A stretch of DNA of 64,000 nucleotides from NCBI GenBank assembly GCA_035525055.1, contig DATLEZ010000175.1, positions 6,161 to 70,160 of the forward strand, written 5' to 3'. The position numbers and the translations under genes were made by a program. This document shows positions 31,896 to 40,273 of this stretch, piece after piece. The notes beneath the pieces were generated by a model. It worked only from the letters and a program-made list of their open reading frames with translations. It made no database searches and was not told the origin of the DNA. How positions within the stretch are numbered: position 1 is the first letter of the stretch; each line of letters starts with the position of its first letter. The DNA is from DATEEG01 sp035525055. GTDB taxonomy: Bacteria > Actinomycetota > Acidimicrobiia > Spongiisociales > ZC4RG35.

Positions 31896-33566
31896 TCAGA
31901 TGGCTCGAGCGGCGAGCAAAGCGATGTCGTCGTGCACCTTGTCATCAGTCGCAGCGCGCACGTGGGCAAGTAACCGGTCCAGGAGAGGGTCCAGTTCCTC
32001 GAGATGAGCAGGACCGAGCGCTGCTTCGACGCTCTCTGGCGGCGCCTCGCCGCGCACCGCGAAACCGTCCGTGTAGATGAGGAGAGTGTCGCCCCTCGTC
32101 AACGAGTAATGCTCTTCGATTGGCTCGATTGAGGGAATTACGCCTGCGGGCGGGCAAGGGCTGCCCAGTCTCGTGCTGGTTCCATCGGATGACACGAGTA
32201 ACGGCGGCGGGTGTCCCGCCAAAGCGACCTTCATGTCGAAGCGATCACCCTGCCGATCCAACAGGACATACGCCAGCGTGCACATCCTCTGATCTTCTTC
32301 TATTAGTGCCAGGTTCAACGCCCCGATCACGACGGCCGGACTTGGATCGACGTTGACGATCGCCCTGACGGTGTGACGAGCAAGGCCAACTGCCGCTGCA
32401 GCGGCAATGCCCTTACCTTCTATGTCACCCACGACCAGAGCGCACAGTTCGGCTGAGAGAGGGATGACGTCATAGAAGTCGCCACCAACATGACCGATCC
32501 GAGTGAGCGGCCTATAACGCGCCGCGAGCACCAGCCCATCAACCACAGGCAGGAATCGAGGCATCAGCCCGCGTTGGAGGACTTGCGAGACCTCGTGCTC
32601 GTGCTGGTAGAGGCGGGCGTTCTCGAGCGTCACCGCGGCCCGATCCGCCACTGAGACAAGAACTTCAACGTCGCTGTCGTCAAATGGCAGGTCGGGAGCT
32701 GTACGGGCCAGAGACAAAGCACCAATGACCTGGCTCCCCCTCTGCAGTGGAACGCAAACCACCGAGTTCACCTGGAAGCGACGAAACAGGTCAACGAACT
32801 CACGGCCCTCGACTTCCTCGGCCATGGCCAGCATCTCCGGCGTAATCTCAGCGACGACTTCCGGTTTCCTCGTTCGGGCTACCCGCGCCGGCATTCGATC
32901 CGAGTCAAGGCTCATCCGCTCTCCTTGCCTCATAGAGATCAGCAGGTCGGCCTCAGGCGAATCCGGGTGGATCAGTGCTACCGAAGCAAGGGTCCCGTCG
33001 TCTCCGATCAAGTGGACTTCGCACCAGCTGCCTAGCTGGGGCACGAGGAGCTTTGCCAGCGCTGCGAGGTTCTCTTCGAGGTCGAGCGAGCCGCCTAGCA
33101 GCTCGTTGGCGCTCGCCAGCAATCGGCCGGTCTCGTCGCGCCGCACCTGGTCGGTTATGTCCGTGAAGAAGTTGAGCGCCAGGACTGTCTCACCGGCGTC
33201 GTTCTTGATGGGACTGGCGTTCACCCGCGACCATCGCACCCGGTGGCTACCCGGGACCCGGTAGCCAATTACCTCCTCAACCACCTTCTCCCCCATGAGG
33301 ACGCGGCGGCCCGGCAGACGATCGGTCGAGAGTACATCGCCGTTTTGGTCGACCATCTCGGACCTTCCCACCAGCTCGGTAGGCGAAGCCTTCAGCAATT
33401 CTTCCGCCGTACGGAAGCCGATCACCCCGGCCGCAAGGTCATTGGCGTAGACCAGCCTTCCCGCTGCGTCCTGGACCGTGATCGCCTCACGGGCATGCCG
33501 GAACAAGACGTCGAGCACATGCCGATCGTCCCGCATTGCCAATTCGATGAATCGATCCCCTGGCAC
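31896..33566 (-). CDS. PAS-GAF-PP2C (RsbU/SpoIIE-type) phosphatase
   Basis: 556 aa from a GTG at 33566 with AAGGAAGGTGA upstream. Order: PAS about 15-140 (AITVQDAAGRLVYANDLAAG), GAF about 150-315 (SVVCVPLQRGSQVIGALSLA) and PP2C/SpoIIE 330-555 with metal-site motifs GGDFYDV, GDIEGKG and DDIALLA. No membrane segment is seen. Enzymes of this type dephosphorylate STAS antagonists to free a stress sigma factor; the STAS protein at 31079 is a natural candidate substrate. PAS and GAF domains would sense a small ligand or redox signal. Confidence 0.9.
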   Translation of the reverse strand: MPGDRFIELAMRDDRHVLDVLFRHAREAITVQDAAGRLVYANDLAAGVIGFRTAEELLKASPTELVGRSEMVDQNGDVLSTDRLPGRRVLMGEKVVEEVIGYRVPGSHRVRWSRVNASPIKNDAGETVLALNFFTDITDQVRRDETGRLLASANELLGGSLDLEENLAALAKLLVPQLGSWCEVHLIGDDGTLASVALIHPDSPEADLLISMRQGERMSLDSDRMPARVARTRKPEVVAEITPEMLAMAEEVEGREFVDLFRRFQVNSVVCVPLQRGSQVIGALSLARTAPDLPFDDSDVEVLVSVADRAAVTLENARLYQHEHEVSQVLQRGLMPRFLPVVDGLVLAARYRPLTRIGHVGGDFYDVIPLSAELCALVVGDIEGKGIAAAAAVGLARHTVRAIVNVDPSPAVVIGALNLALIEEDQRMCTLAYVLLDRQGDRFDMKVALAGHPPPLLVSSDGTSTRLGSPCPPAGVIPSIEPIEEHYSLTRGDTLLIYTDGFAVRGEAPPESVEAALGPAHLEELDPLLDRLLAHVRAATDDKVHDDIALLAARAI

Positions 33567-34069
33567 TCACCTTCCTTCACGTTCCGGCGATCCACCCTGA
33601 CATAGGAACCACCATCGACTCCCAAACCTGACCTTCGAAACAGTAGGACGTTTTGAAACAGCAGGGATGCCCGTTGTCGTTGAACGGGCGTTCAGGTATC
33701 TCGTGGCCGGTTGGCCAACCCGTGGAGGTCGCTCCAGCAGGCTATTGTTACAGCAGTCCGCGGCAGCAACCTCAGTCGAGCGGCCCCCCTCGGGCAGCTT
33801 CGCCTTCAGCCGACCGAGTTCTCCGATGGCGCCCGTCGCCCGGAACTCGCAAATCAAGCGAGCGATTCCGGCGCCGATGCCGGGCCCCCCAGCATCTCAT
33901 CGAACGGCTCTCCCAGGTCAGGCGAGATCTCGTCAAGGGACCACACTGCCTGTCGATAGGCCTTCGATCGAAACTCGCGATGGGTAGCGCCCGCTCTCGC
34001 CAGGTCGGCCGGCGAGGTCTTACCCCGTGTCCCTGACTTCTTGGCCCGTGTTCCTGACTTGATCGCCAC
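33567..34069 (-). pseudogene. HhH (DNA-polymerase-X-like) N-terminal remnant
   Basis: From a GTG at 34069 (AGAAGGGGGAC upstream) the frame encodes THREFRSKAYRQAVWSLDEI and then MLGGPASAPES before a stop. With one G restored in the G6 run near 33892 it becomes GGPGIGAGIARLICEFRATG and GELGRLKAKLPEGG, a helix-hairpin-helix domain as found at the start of PolX/PHP-type repair polymerases. The sequence after about 33790 is unrelated, so the catalytic part is gone. It lies divergent from ku-ligD. Confidence 0.6.
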
Positions 34070-34200
34070 GATGTCCCCCTTCTGGCTGCAGACGCGGCAG
34101 CGGTTTACCCGCGACAGAGACCCTTCAAACCTGGCTGGATTGAGCCACAATTGAAATCCCGACGGACTTCGAACAGCACAGGCGTCACCTCCGCGGCGGC

Positions 34201-34226
34201 GTTTGCTGTGGGAGGCGGGCGGGTAA
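34201..34226 (+). promoter_or_regulatory. SigB/SigF-like promoter before ku
   Basis: GTTT (34201-34204), 16-bp spacer, GGGTAA (34221-34226), resembling the GTTT-N15-GGGTAT pattern of alternative stress sigma factors. It lies 29 bases before the ku start. A match of this length can occur by chance in GC-rich DNA. Confidence 0.4.
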
Positions 34227-34254
34227 CAACAAGAGAACAAGAAACGAGGTCCCC

Positions 34255-35250
34255 GTGAAGAGGCAGACTCTCCAGAACATGAGCAAGGCCGAACTCTACG
34301 ACCGTGCCCAAAAGGCCGGGATCGATGGCCGTTCGCAGATGGGGAAAGAGGAGTTGATCAGCGCTCTCTCGAGCGGCTCGAGCAAGTCCAACGGTTCGAG
34401 CAGTGAGCGATCAGCTAAAGCCCGTCGCCCATCGGCATCAAAGCTTCCTAAACCGGCGCCCACGAGCCAGCGTTCGATTTGGAGCGGGGCAATCACCTTC
34501 GGCCTCATCACGATCCCGGTCGGCTTGTACACCGCCACCGAGGACCGCGACATCTCCTTCCACCAGCTCTCAGGCAAGGACAAGTCGAGGATCGAATACA
34601 AGAGGGTTTCATCCAAAACGGGTCGCGAGGTCGATTGGGACGACATTGTCAAGGGTTTTGAGTACGAGGAGGGGAAGTATGTCGTATTCACACCCGAGGA
34701 GGTCAAACAGATCGCCCCGGAAAGCTCTCGGACCATCGACGTGGTCCAGTTTGTCGAGGCTGCGGAGATCGACCCGATCTACTTCGAGCGGTCCTACTTC
34801 GTGGCTCCCACCAAGGTGGCCGTGAAGGCCTACACCTTGTTCACGAAAGCACTGGCGGAGTCCGATCGGGTGGCGCTGGCCAAAGTCGCAATTCGGGAAA
34901 AAGAGCGGCTCTGCGCGCTCAGAGTGAGAGACGACGTGCTTGTTTTGGAAACCATGAACTGGCCCGATGAGATCCGGGAACCCAAGTTCGATCAGCTCAA
35001 GGCCAAGCCACGGGTCTCGAGCGACGAGTTGAAGATGGCCCGATTGCTGATCGACCAACTGACCGCCGCCTTCGACCCGACCAGATTCGAAGACAGCTAC
35101 CGCCAGCGTTTGCAGGAGGCCATCGACGCCAAGATCAACGGCGACGAAGTCACCGTCGCGGCCGCCGAAGAACCGTCCGCCAAGGTGACGGACCTTCTGG
35201 AGGCGTTGAAGGCCAGCGTCGACCAGACCCGGGCCAAGCGCTCGGCCTAA
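34255..35250 (+). CDS. ku: Ku DNA-end-binding protein with N-terminal SAP/Rho_N-like extension
   Basis: 331 aa from a GTG at 34255 (an ATG at 34279 is possible). Residues about 9-40 (MSKAELYDRAQKAGIDGRSQ, KEELISALS) form a SAP/Rho_N-like helix-extended module, then a Ser-rich linker. The Ku core starts at about 73 with SIWSGAITFGLITIPVGLY and continues through DRDISFHQLSGKD and VAIREKERLCALR. Bacterial Ku usually begins directly at the core, so the extension is unusual. It would bind DNA ends in non-homologous end joining, together with LigD encoded 7 bases downstream. Confidence 0.92.
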   Translation: MKRQTLQNMSKAELYDRAQKAGIDGRSQMGKEELISALSSGSSKSNGSSSERSAKARRPSASKLPKPAPTSQRSIWSGAITFGLITIPVGLYTATEDRDISFHQLSGKDKSRIEYKRVSSKTGREVDWDDIVKGFEYEEGKYVVFTPEEVKQIAPESSRTIDVVQFVEAAEIDPIYFERSYFVAPTKVAVKAYTLFTKALAESDRVALAKVAIREKERLCALRVRDDVLVLETMNWPDEIREPKFDQLKAKPRVSSDELKMARLLIDQLTAAFDPTRFEDSYRQRLQEAIDAKINGDEVTVAAAEEPSAKVTDLLEALKASVDQTRAKRSA

Positions 35251-35257
35251 TCGAGCC

Positions 35258-36763
35258 ATGTCCGACGGCGGCTCGAAGTACGACAGCAAACGACGATTTG
35301 AAGCCACGCCCGAACCACCGTCAGCCTTTGGTGATGATGGAGGCGGCGAGCTGGACCCGCTGGTCGCCGACGCCGGTCCGAGCTTTGTTATCCAGCAGCA
35401 CTACGCCACCCGACCTCATCACGATTTCCGACTTGAGATGAGTCGCCCGGACGCCGAACCGGTCTTGGTTTCCTGGGCGGTGCCGAAGGGCCTTCCCCGG
35501 CAGCGCGGGAGCAAGGCGCTGGCGGTCAGAACCGAAGACCACCCCTTTTCTTACGGGAGCTTCAGTGGCTCCATCCCGGGTGGCAACTATGGAGCCGGCG
35601 AAGTCCGGATCTTCGACGCCGGCACGTACGAGATCGTCAAGCGAGACGAGGAGAAGATCACGTTCAGGCTCGAAGGCAAACGACTCAAGGGGATATATCA
35701 CCTGGTCAAAACCTCACTCAAAGGTGGCAAAAAGCAATGGCTGGCGATCCTCTCTAGCGACCAGCGGCCGAGCCCATCGCCCCATCCCCGGCTCGATCCG
35801 ATGCTGGCGACGGTGAGCGATGGTCCGTTCGACGACCCTGCCTGGGTCTACGAGCCCAAGTGGGACGGCGTGCGGGCTCTGGCCGTCTGCGACGAGGCTA
35901 CGAAGTTGGTGTCGCGGCGGGGCAACGACATCAGCACTGGATACCCGGAGCTGTCCGGTCCTCACGATCGGCTCGTAGCGCTCGATGCCATCGTCGATGG
36001 AGAGATCGTTGCGTTCGACGATGGGAAGCCATCCTTTCAAAAGCTCCAACAACGCATGCATGTTCGCAATGAGCAGCAGTTGTCGGCTCTGGTTCGCAAG
36101 TCACCGGTGGCCTTCATGGTCTTCGACCTGATCTATCTCGACGGGGCGAGCCTGACCGGGGAGCCACTCGAAAGGCGGCGTCAGCTTCTCGAGGAGATTG
36201 TTGTGCCCGACGACAGGATTCAGGTCTCTCCCGCGATCTTCGGTGAAGGCACGGTTCTCTACCAGGCCGCCGTCGATCAAGGACTCGAGGGCATCGTCGC
36301 CAAGAGCATCGACTCGCAATACGAACCAGGCAAGCGATCGCCGGCCTGGCTCAAAATCAAGACCGTTCTCGACCTCGACGCGGTAGTCGTCGGATGGACG
36401 GAAGGGGCGGGCAGTCGCGACGGAACACTCGGGTCACTGGTCCTTGCGCTCTACGACGAGGAGGGCAACCTCAGGCACGTCGGGAATGTCGGAACGGGTT
36501 TTAACCGCGAATCACTCGCCGACGCCGTGAATCGTCTCGGGAATCTGCCAGGCTCCGAGAACCCTTTCGGGGCCGCGCTACTCAAAGGCAGTCCGGAACT
36601 GCGGAAGGCGTATTGGGTGGCGCCCACGCTCGTGGCGACACTTGAATATCGAGAACTCACCAACGCAGGCAGGCTCAGAGCGCCCGCTTTCAAAGGCTTC
36701 CGCGGGGACAAAGCACCGGAAGACTGCACCATCGACCAGCTAGCGGGTAGACAAGCCCGATAG
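35258..36763 (+). CDS. ligD: LigD: 3'-phosphoesterase and ATP-dependent DNA ligase
   Basis: 501 aa. N-terminal phosphoesterase domain (residues about 35-170) with HYATRPHHDFRLE and GGNYGAGEVRIFD; ligase domain about 175-495 with nucleotidyl lysine Lys201 in YEPKWDGVRAL, then DGEIVAFD, EGIVAKS and WLKIK. The polymerase/primase domain of full LigD is absent, so gap filling must come from a separate protein. It is co-transcribed with ku and completes a minimal NHEJ operon. Confidence 0.93.
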   Translation: MSDGGSKYDSKRRFEATPEPPSAFGDDGGGELDPLVADAGPSFVIQQHYATRPHHDFRLEMSRPDAEPVLVSWAVPKGLPRQRGSKALAVRTEDHPFSYGSFSGSIPGGNYGAGEVRIFDAGTYEIVKRDEEKITFRLEGKRLKGIYHLVKTSLKGGKKQWLAILSSDQRPSPSPHPRLDPMLATVSDGPFDDPAWVYEPKWDGVRALAVCDEATKLVSRRGNDISTGYPELSGPHDRLVALDAIVDGEIVAFDDGKPSFQKLQQRMHVRNEQQLSALVRKSPVAFMVFDLIYLDGASLTGEPLERRRQLLEEIVVPDDRIQVSPAIFGEGTVLYQAAVDQGLEGIVAKSIDSQYEPGKRSPAWLKIKTVLDLDAVVVGWTEGAGSRDGTLGSLVLALYDEEGNLRHVGNVGTGFNRESLADAVNRLGNLPGSENPFGAALLKGSPELRKAYWVAPTLVATLEYRELTNAGRLRAPAFKGFRGDKAPEDCTIDQLAGRQAR

Positions 36764-36832
36764 CCCGGGCGGGCGACGGCCCAAGTGCTACCCAAAGAAA
36801 CAAGCGCTGCCCCAAAGTCAAACGGCCAAAGT

Positions 36833-36875
36833 AACGGCTTGCAGGGCCGTGACGACCACGTCCCTGCAAGCCGTT
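36833..36875. terminator. Hairpin downstream of ligD
   Basis: Perfect 14-bp stem: AACGGCTTGCAGGG (36833-36846) and CCCTGCAAGCCGTT (36862-36875), 15-nt loop, 70 bases after the ligD stop. No T run follows. Likely the transcript end of the NHEJ operon. Confidence 0.5.
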
Positions 36876-36894
36876 GCCCCCCCGAACTCAGTTC

Positions 36895-37098
36895 TCCCGA
36901 CTCGTTCTGATCGCGCATCGCCTTCACGGCGTCGTGGGCAGCCCTCACATCTGCGGCCTGCTTGGCAACCACATCCTTGATCTGGACTGGGAGGCCCCTG
37001 GCGAGGGCGTCTTCGTATTCGCTGACGGCGTCGTCTTCGCCCGACTCGGCGGCGGCCAGGACCGCGTGAGCATCATCACCCGTCAACGCGTCCTTCAC
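36895..37098 (-). pseudogene. DUF2383/PA2169-like four-helix protein remnant
   Basis: The leftward frame gives MKDALTGDDAHAVLAAAESG, EDDAVSEYEDALARGLP and ADVRAAHDAVKAMRDQ, the C-terminal half of PA2169-type four-helix-bundle proteins. The N-terminal half is missing upstream. Past about 36895 the frame runs on into antisense of ligD. It is a truncated remnant in the gene-poor stretch 36764-37449. Confidence 0.6.
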
Positions 37099-37115
37099 GC
37101 ACCGAGAACCCGACC

Positions 37116-37229
37116 CTGCCAGGAGGAGACACCTGGTGTGTCGTCACCGCGAGCGCCGACTACCTGGGTGAGTCGCTGTGGGAGATGACATGGGACGTTT
37201 ACGGGGAAGGCGACCCCAGATTCAAGTGA
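37116..37229 (+). pseudogene. C-terminal fragment of an unidentified protein
   Basis: An open frame without a start codon reads PGGDTWCVVTASADYLGES then LWEMTWDVYGEGDPRFK and stops at 37229. The composition looks like genuine protein sequence, but I cannot name the family. It ends in the TTCAAGTGATG repeats, and its 5' part is absent. Probably a gene remnant. Confidence 0.4.
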
Positions 37230-37262
37230 TGTACTTCAAGTGATGGACGACTTCAAGTGATG
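37221..37262. repeat. Three TTCAAGTGATG repeats over a stop codon
   Basis: TTCAAGTGATG occurs at 37221-37231, 37235-37245 and 37252-37262 with 3-6 bp spacers. The first copy contains the stop of the fragment at 37116-37229. Confidence 0.8.
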
Positions 37263-37279
37263 TGACGGACCGGGAGGGT

Positions 37280-37317
37280 TTCCGGATCGGAGGTCAAATT
37301 GGCCAGCCGATCCGGAA
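37280..37317. terminator. Hairpin in the 36.8-37.4 kb gene-poor stretch
   Basis: Perfect 11-bp stem TTCCGGATCGG (37280-37290) and CCGATCCGGAA (37307-37317), extendable with G:U pairs. Possible bidirectional terminator. Confidence 0.4.
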
Positions 37318-37395
37318 GCCTCGGTTCGGCCTGAGCCATTCCGCTTGTCAAAAGCGCGAGCGTTGGTCCTCTTGGTGACCTTCTCGAGGATGTCG

Positions 37396-37420
37396 GTTTA
37401 GTTCCGCTCAAAACGGGTAT
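37396..37420 (+). promoter_or_regulatory. SigB/SigF-like promoter
   Basis: GTTT (37396-37399), 15-bp spacer, GGGTAT (37415-37420): an exact match to the alternative stress-sigma consensus, 30 bases before the ATG of the membrane protein at 37450. Together with the STAS and PP2C genes in the window it suggests a local general-stress regulon. Confidence 0.6.
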
Positions 37421-37449
37421 CCAGATACTGCCCAACAAGGAGGAACTGG

Positions 37450-38028
37450 ATGACCACGCAAGGGCAAACCGCGGCTGCAAGGGCCCGAACCGCCCGGAAA
37501 TATGGCGGGGCCGACCTTCCCGCCTCACTTTCGGGGCTATTTGCCGCCCTTGGAGCGTTGACTTTTGTCGGATCTCTGATCCTGGCCGGTGCCAACGGCC
37601 TCGACTACCAGCTGAACCTCATCGATATCGAAGGAGGGGCCCTTGAGGCCTCGCTCGTCGGGGCGGCGGTGGCTTTGGCCGTCATCTTCGTTGTATTTGT
37701 CTTCGGAGGCTGGGTAGCGGGCCGCATGGCTCGTTACGACGGTGCGATCAATGGCATGGGGGCGGGCTTGTGGTTGCTCCTGCTGTCAGCCATCTTCGCC
37801 CTTCTGGGAGCCCTCGTCGGGCCCGAGTACAACGCCTTCGGTCCGGCGGGTCTGCCTGATTGGTTCTCCGCTATCCGCGGCGAAGCTCGCACCACTACCG
37901 CCATCGTGCTGATGGTCCTGTTCAGTGCTGCGGCCCTGGGCGGTGGCTATCTGGGAGGACGACTCGGCGAGGAATACAACCGCAAGGTCGACGCCCGCCT
38001 TACGGCTGCCGCAGCGGCCCAACGATAA
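37450..38028 (+). CDS. Four-TM membrane protein, probable stress regulon member
   Basis: 192 aa with AAGGAGGAACTGG before the ATG. The N-terminal 25 residues are polar; four helices follow around LSGLFAALGALTFVGSLILA, VGAAVALAVIFVVFVFGGWV, LWLLLLSAIFALLGALVG and TAIVLMVLFSAAALGGGYLG. GGWVAGRMARYDGAINGMG and GGRLGEEYNRKVD resemble YrzE/TIGR04086-like membrane proteins. Function unknown. A SigB/SigF-type promoter lies just upstream, and a 19-codon membrane peptide follows 14 bases after its stop. Confidence 0.65.
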   Translation: MTTQGQTAAARARTARKYGGADLPASLSGLFAALGALTFVGSLILAGANGLDYQLNLIDIEGGALEASLVGAAVALAVIFVVFVFGGWVAGRMARYDGAINGMGAGLWLLLLSAIFALLGALVGPEYNAFGPAGLPDWFSAIRGEARTTTAIVLMVLFSAAALGGGYLGGRLGEEYNRKVDARLTAAAAAQR

Positions 38029-38042
38029 GAAAGGAGGTCCCG

Positions 38043-38102
38043 ATGTACATTGGTCTAGGCACGCTCCTACTCATCATCATCATCATCCTTCTCATCACCT
38101 GA
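38043..38102 (+). CDS. 19-residue membrane peptide
   Basis: AAGGAGGTCCCG is an excellent ribosome-binding site before ATG 38043, and the frame closes at TGA 38102. The product, MYIGLGTLLLIIIIILLIT, is a single hydrophobic helix. Short peptides of this form often follow stress-related membrane genes in actinobacteria. It is likely co-transcribed with the gene at 37450 and ended by the hairpin at 38110. Confidence 0.7.
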   Translation: MYIGLGTLLLIIIIILLIT

Positions 38103-38109
38103 AGCCCGT

Positions 38110-38145
38110 CACGAACTCCCGTCCATCGCAGGCCGGGAGTTCGTG
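38110..38145. terminator. Hairpin terminator after the small membrane peptide
   Basis: Perfect 12-bp stem CACGAACTCCCG (38110-38121) and CGGGAGTTCGTG (38134-38145), 12-nt loop, 7 bases after the stop. It also faces the 3' end of mgsC1, so it may work in both directions. Confidence 0.6.
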
Positions 38146-38213
38146 CAATTCCCGGCCATCTAACCCCAACACATGCCCTCTGTCGAGGTGGGCAAGCCGG
38201 CCAAACTTAGAAA

Positions 38214-39596
38214 CTAAAAGGAACGATCTCCCGGGATCCAGCCGGTGCCGGCCAGTGGGACCCGGGCCATGGCGGCTGCTTCGATTGTCAAAGCGACCAG
38301 GTCCTCGCGTTCGAGATTGTGGACGTCGGACTTGCCGCAGGCGCGGGCCAGAGTGGTGAGCTCCATGGTCATGGCCCGCAGGTAATTGGTGACCCAACGA
38401 GCGCCGACCTCGGGGTCGAGACGCGTTTCCAGCACCGGGTCCTGCGTCGTTATCCCGACGGGGCATTGACCCGTGTGGCAGTGGTGGCAGTAACCCGGAG
38501 CGGTGCCGAGACGGTCGTACTCCTCGCTAGCGTCGACCCACGCGCTGCCGTTGAACCAAGCGTTGCGATTGCAGCCAAGGGCAAGAAGCGAGGCGACGCC
38601 GATTGAAACTGCCGTGGCTCCCAGGGCCAGCGCTTTGGCGACGTCGGCGCCGGAACGAATGCCCCCCGAGACGATCAACTGCACTTCATGATGCTTGCCG
38701 ATGTCCCGCAAGGCATCGGCGGCGATTCGAACCGCCGGGAGGGTGGGGATGCCGGCATGCTCGATGAATACGTCCTGGGTGGCGCCGGTCCCTCCCTGAA
38801 GGCCGTCGACCACCACGACGTCGGCCCCGGCCGCCACCGCCAGCTTGACGTCGTTCTCAACACGAGTCGCTCCCACTTTGACGTAAATGGGCTTCTCCCA
38901 GTTCGTTGCCTCTCGCAGTTCCTCGATCTTGATGACCAGGTCGTCGGGCCCGGTCCAGTCCGGATGCCGGCTAGCGGAGCGCTGATCGATCCCTGCCGGC
39001 AGAGTGCGCATTCCCGCGACTCGTTCGGACACCTTCTGGCCGAGCAACATGCCCCCTCCCCCCGGCTTGGCTCCCTGGCCGATGACGACTTCGACGGCGT
39101 CGGCTTTGCGAAGATCGTCGGGGTTGAAGCCATAGCGCGACGGAAGGCATTGATACACGAGGTACTTCGAAGCTCTGCGCTCCTCGGGAGTCATGCCGCC
39201 GTCACCGGTGGTGGTTGAGGTCCCGACCGCCGATGCTGCTCTGCCCAATGACTCTTTGGCGTTGGCCGACAACGAGCCGAAGCTCATCCCGGCGATGGTG
39301 ATCGGGATATCGAGCTCCAAGGGCTTGGATGCGAAACGCGAGCCCAACACTGTCTTCGTTTCGCACCGCTCCCTATACCCCTCGAGCGGATAGCGCGAGG
39401 CAGAGGCGGTGATGAAGACCAGATCGTCGAAAGTCGGCAGAGCTCGCTTCGCCCCCCAACCACGGATCTCGTAGCGGCCCTCTTCGGCCATCGTGTGAAT
39501 CTGATCGATGACAGTGGTCGGGAAGGTGTGACTCGCCCGAAGCGGATGCGATCTGGGCTCGCTCGGAATGCCGTTGCCGGACTGCAGATCGGCCAT
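38214..39596 (-). CDS. mgsC: N-methylglutamate synthase subunit C-like (FMN/Fe-S GltB domain), set 1
   Basis: 460 aa. FMN-binding glutamate-synthase-like TIM barrel: ITIAGMSFGSLSANAKESLG, GQGAKPGGGGMLLGQKVSE, VVVVDGLQGGTGATQDVF and LIVSGGIRSGADVAKALALG. The Fe-S cysteines are in YCHHCHTGQCPVGITTQDP. In the N-methylglutamate pathway MgsC, with MgsA and MgsB, forms N-methylglutamate from glutamate and a methylamine donor; stand-alone GltB-like proteins can also be ordinary glutamate synthases. Operon order mgsA-mgsB-mgsC next to gmaS favours the methylamine role. ATG 39596 overlaps the mgsB stop. Confidence 0.8.
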   Translation of the reverse strand: MADLQSGNGIPSEPRSHPLRASHTFPTTVIDQIHTMAEEGRYEIRGWGAKRALPTFDDLVFITASASRYPLEGYRERCETKTVLGSRFASKPLELDIPITIAGMSFGSLSANAKESLGRAASAVGTSTTTGDGGMTPEERRASKYLVYQCLPSRYGFNPDDLRKADAVEVVIGQGAKPGGGGMLLGQKVSERVAGMRTLPAGIDQRSASRHPDWTGPDDLVIKIEELREATNWEKPIYVKVGATRVENDVKLAVAAGADVVVVDGLQGGTGATQDVFIEHAGIPTLPAVRIAADALRDIGKHHEVQLIVSGGIRSGADVAKALALGATAVSIGVASLLALGCNRNAWFNGSAWVDASEEYDRLGTAPGYCHHCHTGQCPVGITTQDPVLETRLDPEVGARWVTNYLRAMTMELTTLARACGKSDVHNLEREDLVALTIEAAAMARVPLAGTGWIPGDRSF

Positions 39597-40273
39597 CAGT
39601 AGTTATGCGCCTTGACGGCGTCGAAGTTGTACAGCTGTCTGGCGGAGGTGACCTTTTTGACGTCCTCGGGCTGTACATGATCAAAACCTGTTGCCGCCAC
39701 CAGGTCCTTCAATCGCAAGGTGTCGGCCTCGGTAAGGTCCTCGAGGCGGGCATCGGAGCCGAGGCTGCGTATCTTGCCGGAAACGTAGATGACGGCCTCG
39801 TAGAGAGAATCGCCCAGGGATTCACCGGCGTCTCCCCCCACCAGGATCGTCCCCGCCTGAGCCATGAACGCACCCATCGCCCCGACGTTTCCCGCGACTG
39901 CGATGGTCCCGCCTTTCAGCGAGATCCCGGTTCGCAGGGAGCTATCGCCCTCGATCACGATCAGACCACCGTGGGCGCTGGCGCCGGCCGACTCTGAGGC
40001 ATTGCCGTGGACGCGGATCGTGCCTTCCATCAAGTTCTCACCGACGCCCCAGCCCACGAATCCGTTGACTGTGATGTCGGGACCCGCGCCCAATCCCCCG
40101 ATGTAGTACCCCGCGTTGCCGTCGATGGTGATGTTGATCCGGTTGGTCAAACCCACGGCGAGGCTGTGGCGGCCCCGCGGCTCGGTGATGAGCACCCCCG
40201 ATCCGTCGGCCAGGGCGCGCAGACGCTGGTTGATCTCCCTGGTCGATAGATCAGCGCAGCTCAGCGTGACCAA
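39596..40273 (-). CDS. mgsB: N-methylglutamate synthase subunit B-like (GXGXG domain), set 1
   Basis: 225 aa from a TTG at 40273, overlapping the end of mgsA by 13 bases. The right-handed beta-helix of glutamate synthase is shown by repeated G-x-x-G turns: GNAGYYIGGLGAGPDITVNG, GTIRVHGNASESAGASAHGG and GGTIAVAGNVGAMGAFM. It ends with ARQLYNFDAVKAHNY. It serves as the structural/channelling domain linking the amidotransferase and FMN subunits. Confidence 0.8.
   Translation of the reverse strand: MVTLSCADLSTREINQRLRALADGSGVLITEPRGRHSLAVGLTNRINITIDGNAGYYIGGLGAGPDITVNGFVGWGVGENLMEGTIRVHGNASESAGASAHGGLIVIEGDSSLRTGISLKGGTIAVAGNVGAMGAFMAQAGTILVGGDAGESLGDSLYEAVIYVSGKIRSLGSDARLEDLTEADTLRLKDLVAATGFDHVQPEDVKKVTSARQLYNFDAVKAHNY

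Noticed and set aside
34255..36763. Phage-borne Ku/ligase in a prophage
   Set aside because: No phage structural, integrase or lysis genes lie nearby.
36833..36875. Possible tRNA or small RNA gene
   Set aside because: A single stem-loop only; no cloverleaf arms or CCA-compatible acceptor.
36451..37098. Single 215-aa leftward gene opposite ligD
   Set aside because: Only the first about 65 residues look like a protein family; the rest is antisense of ligD.
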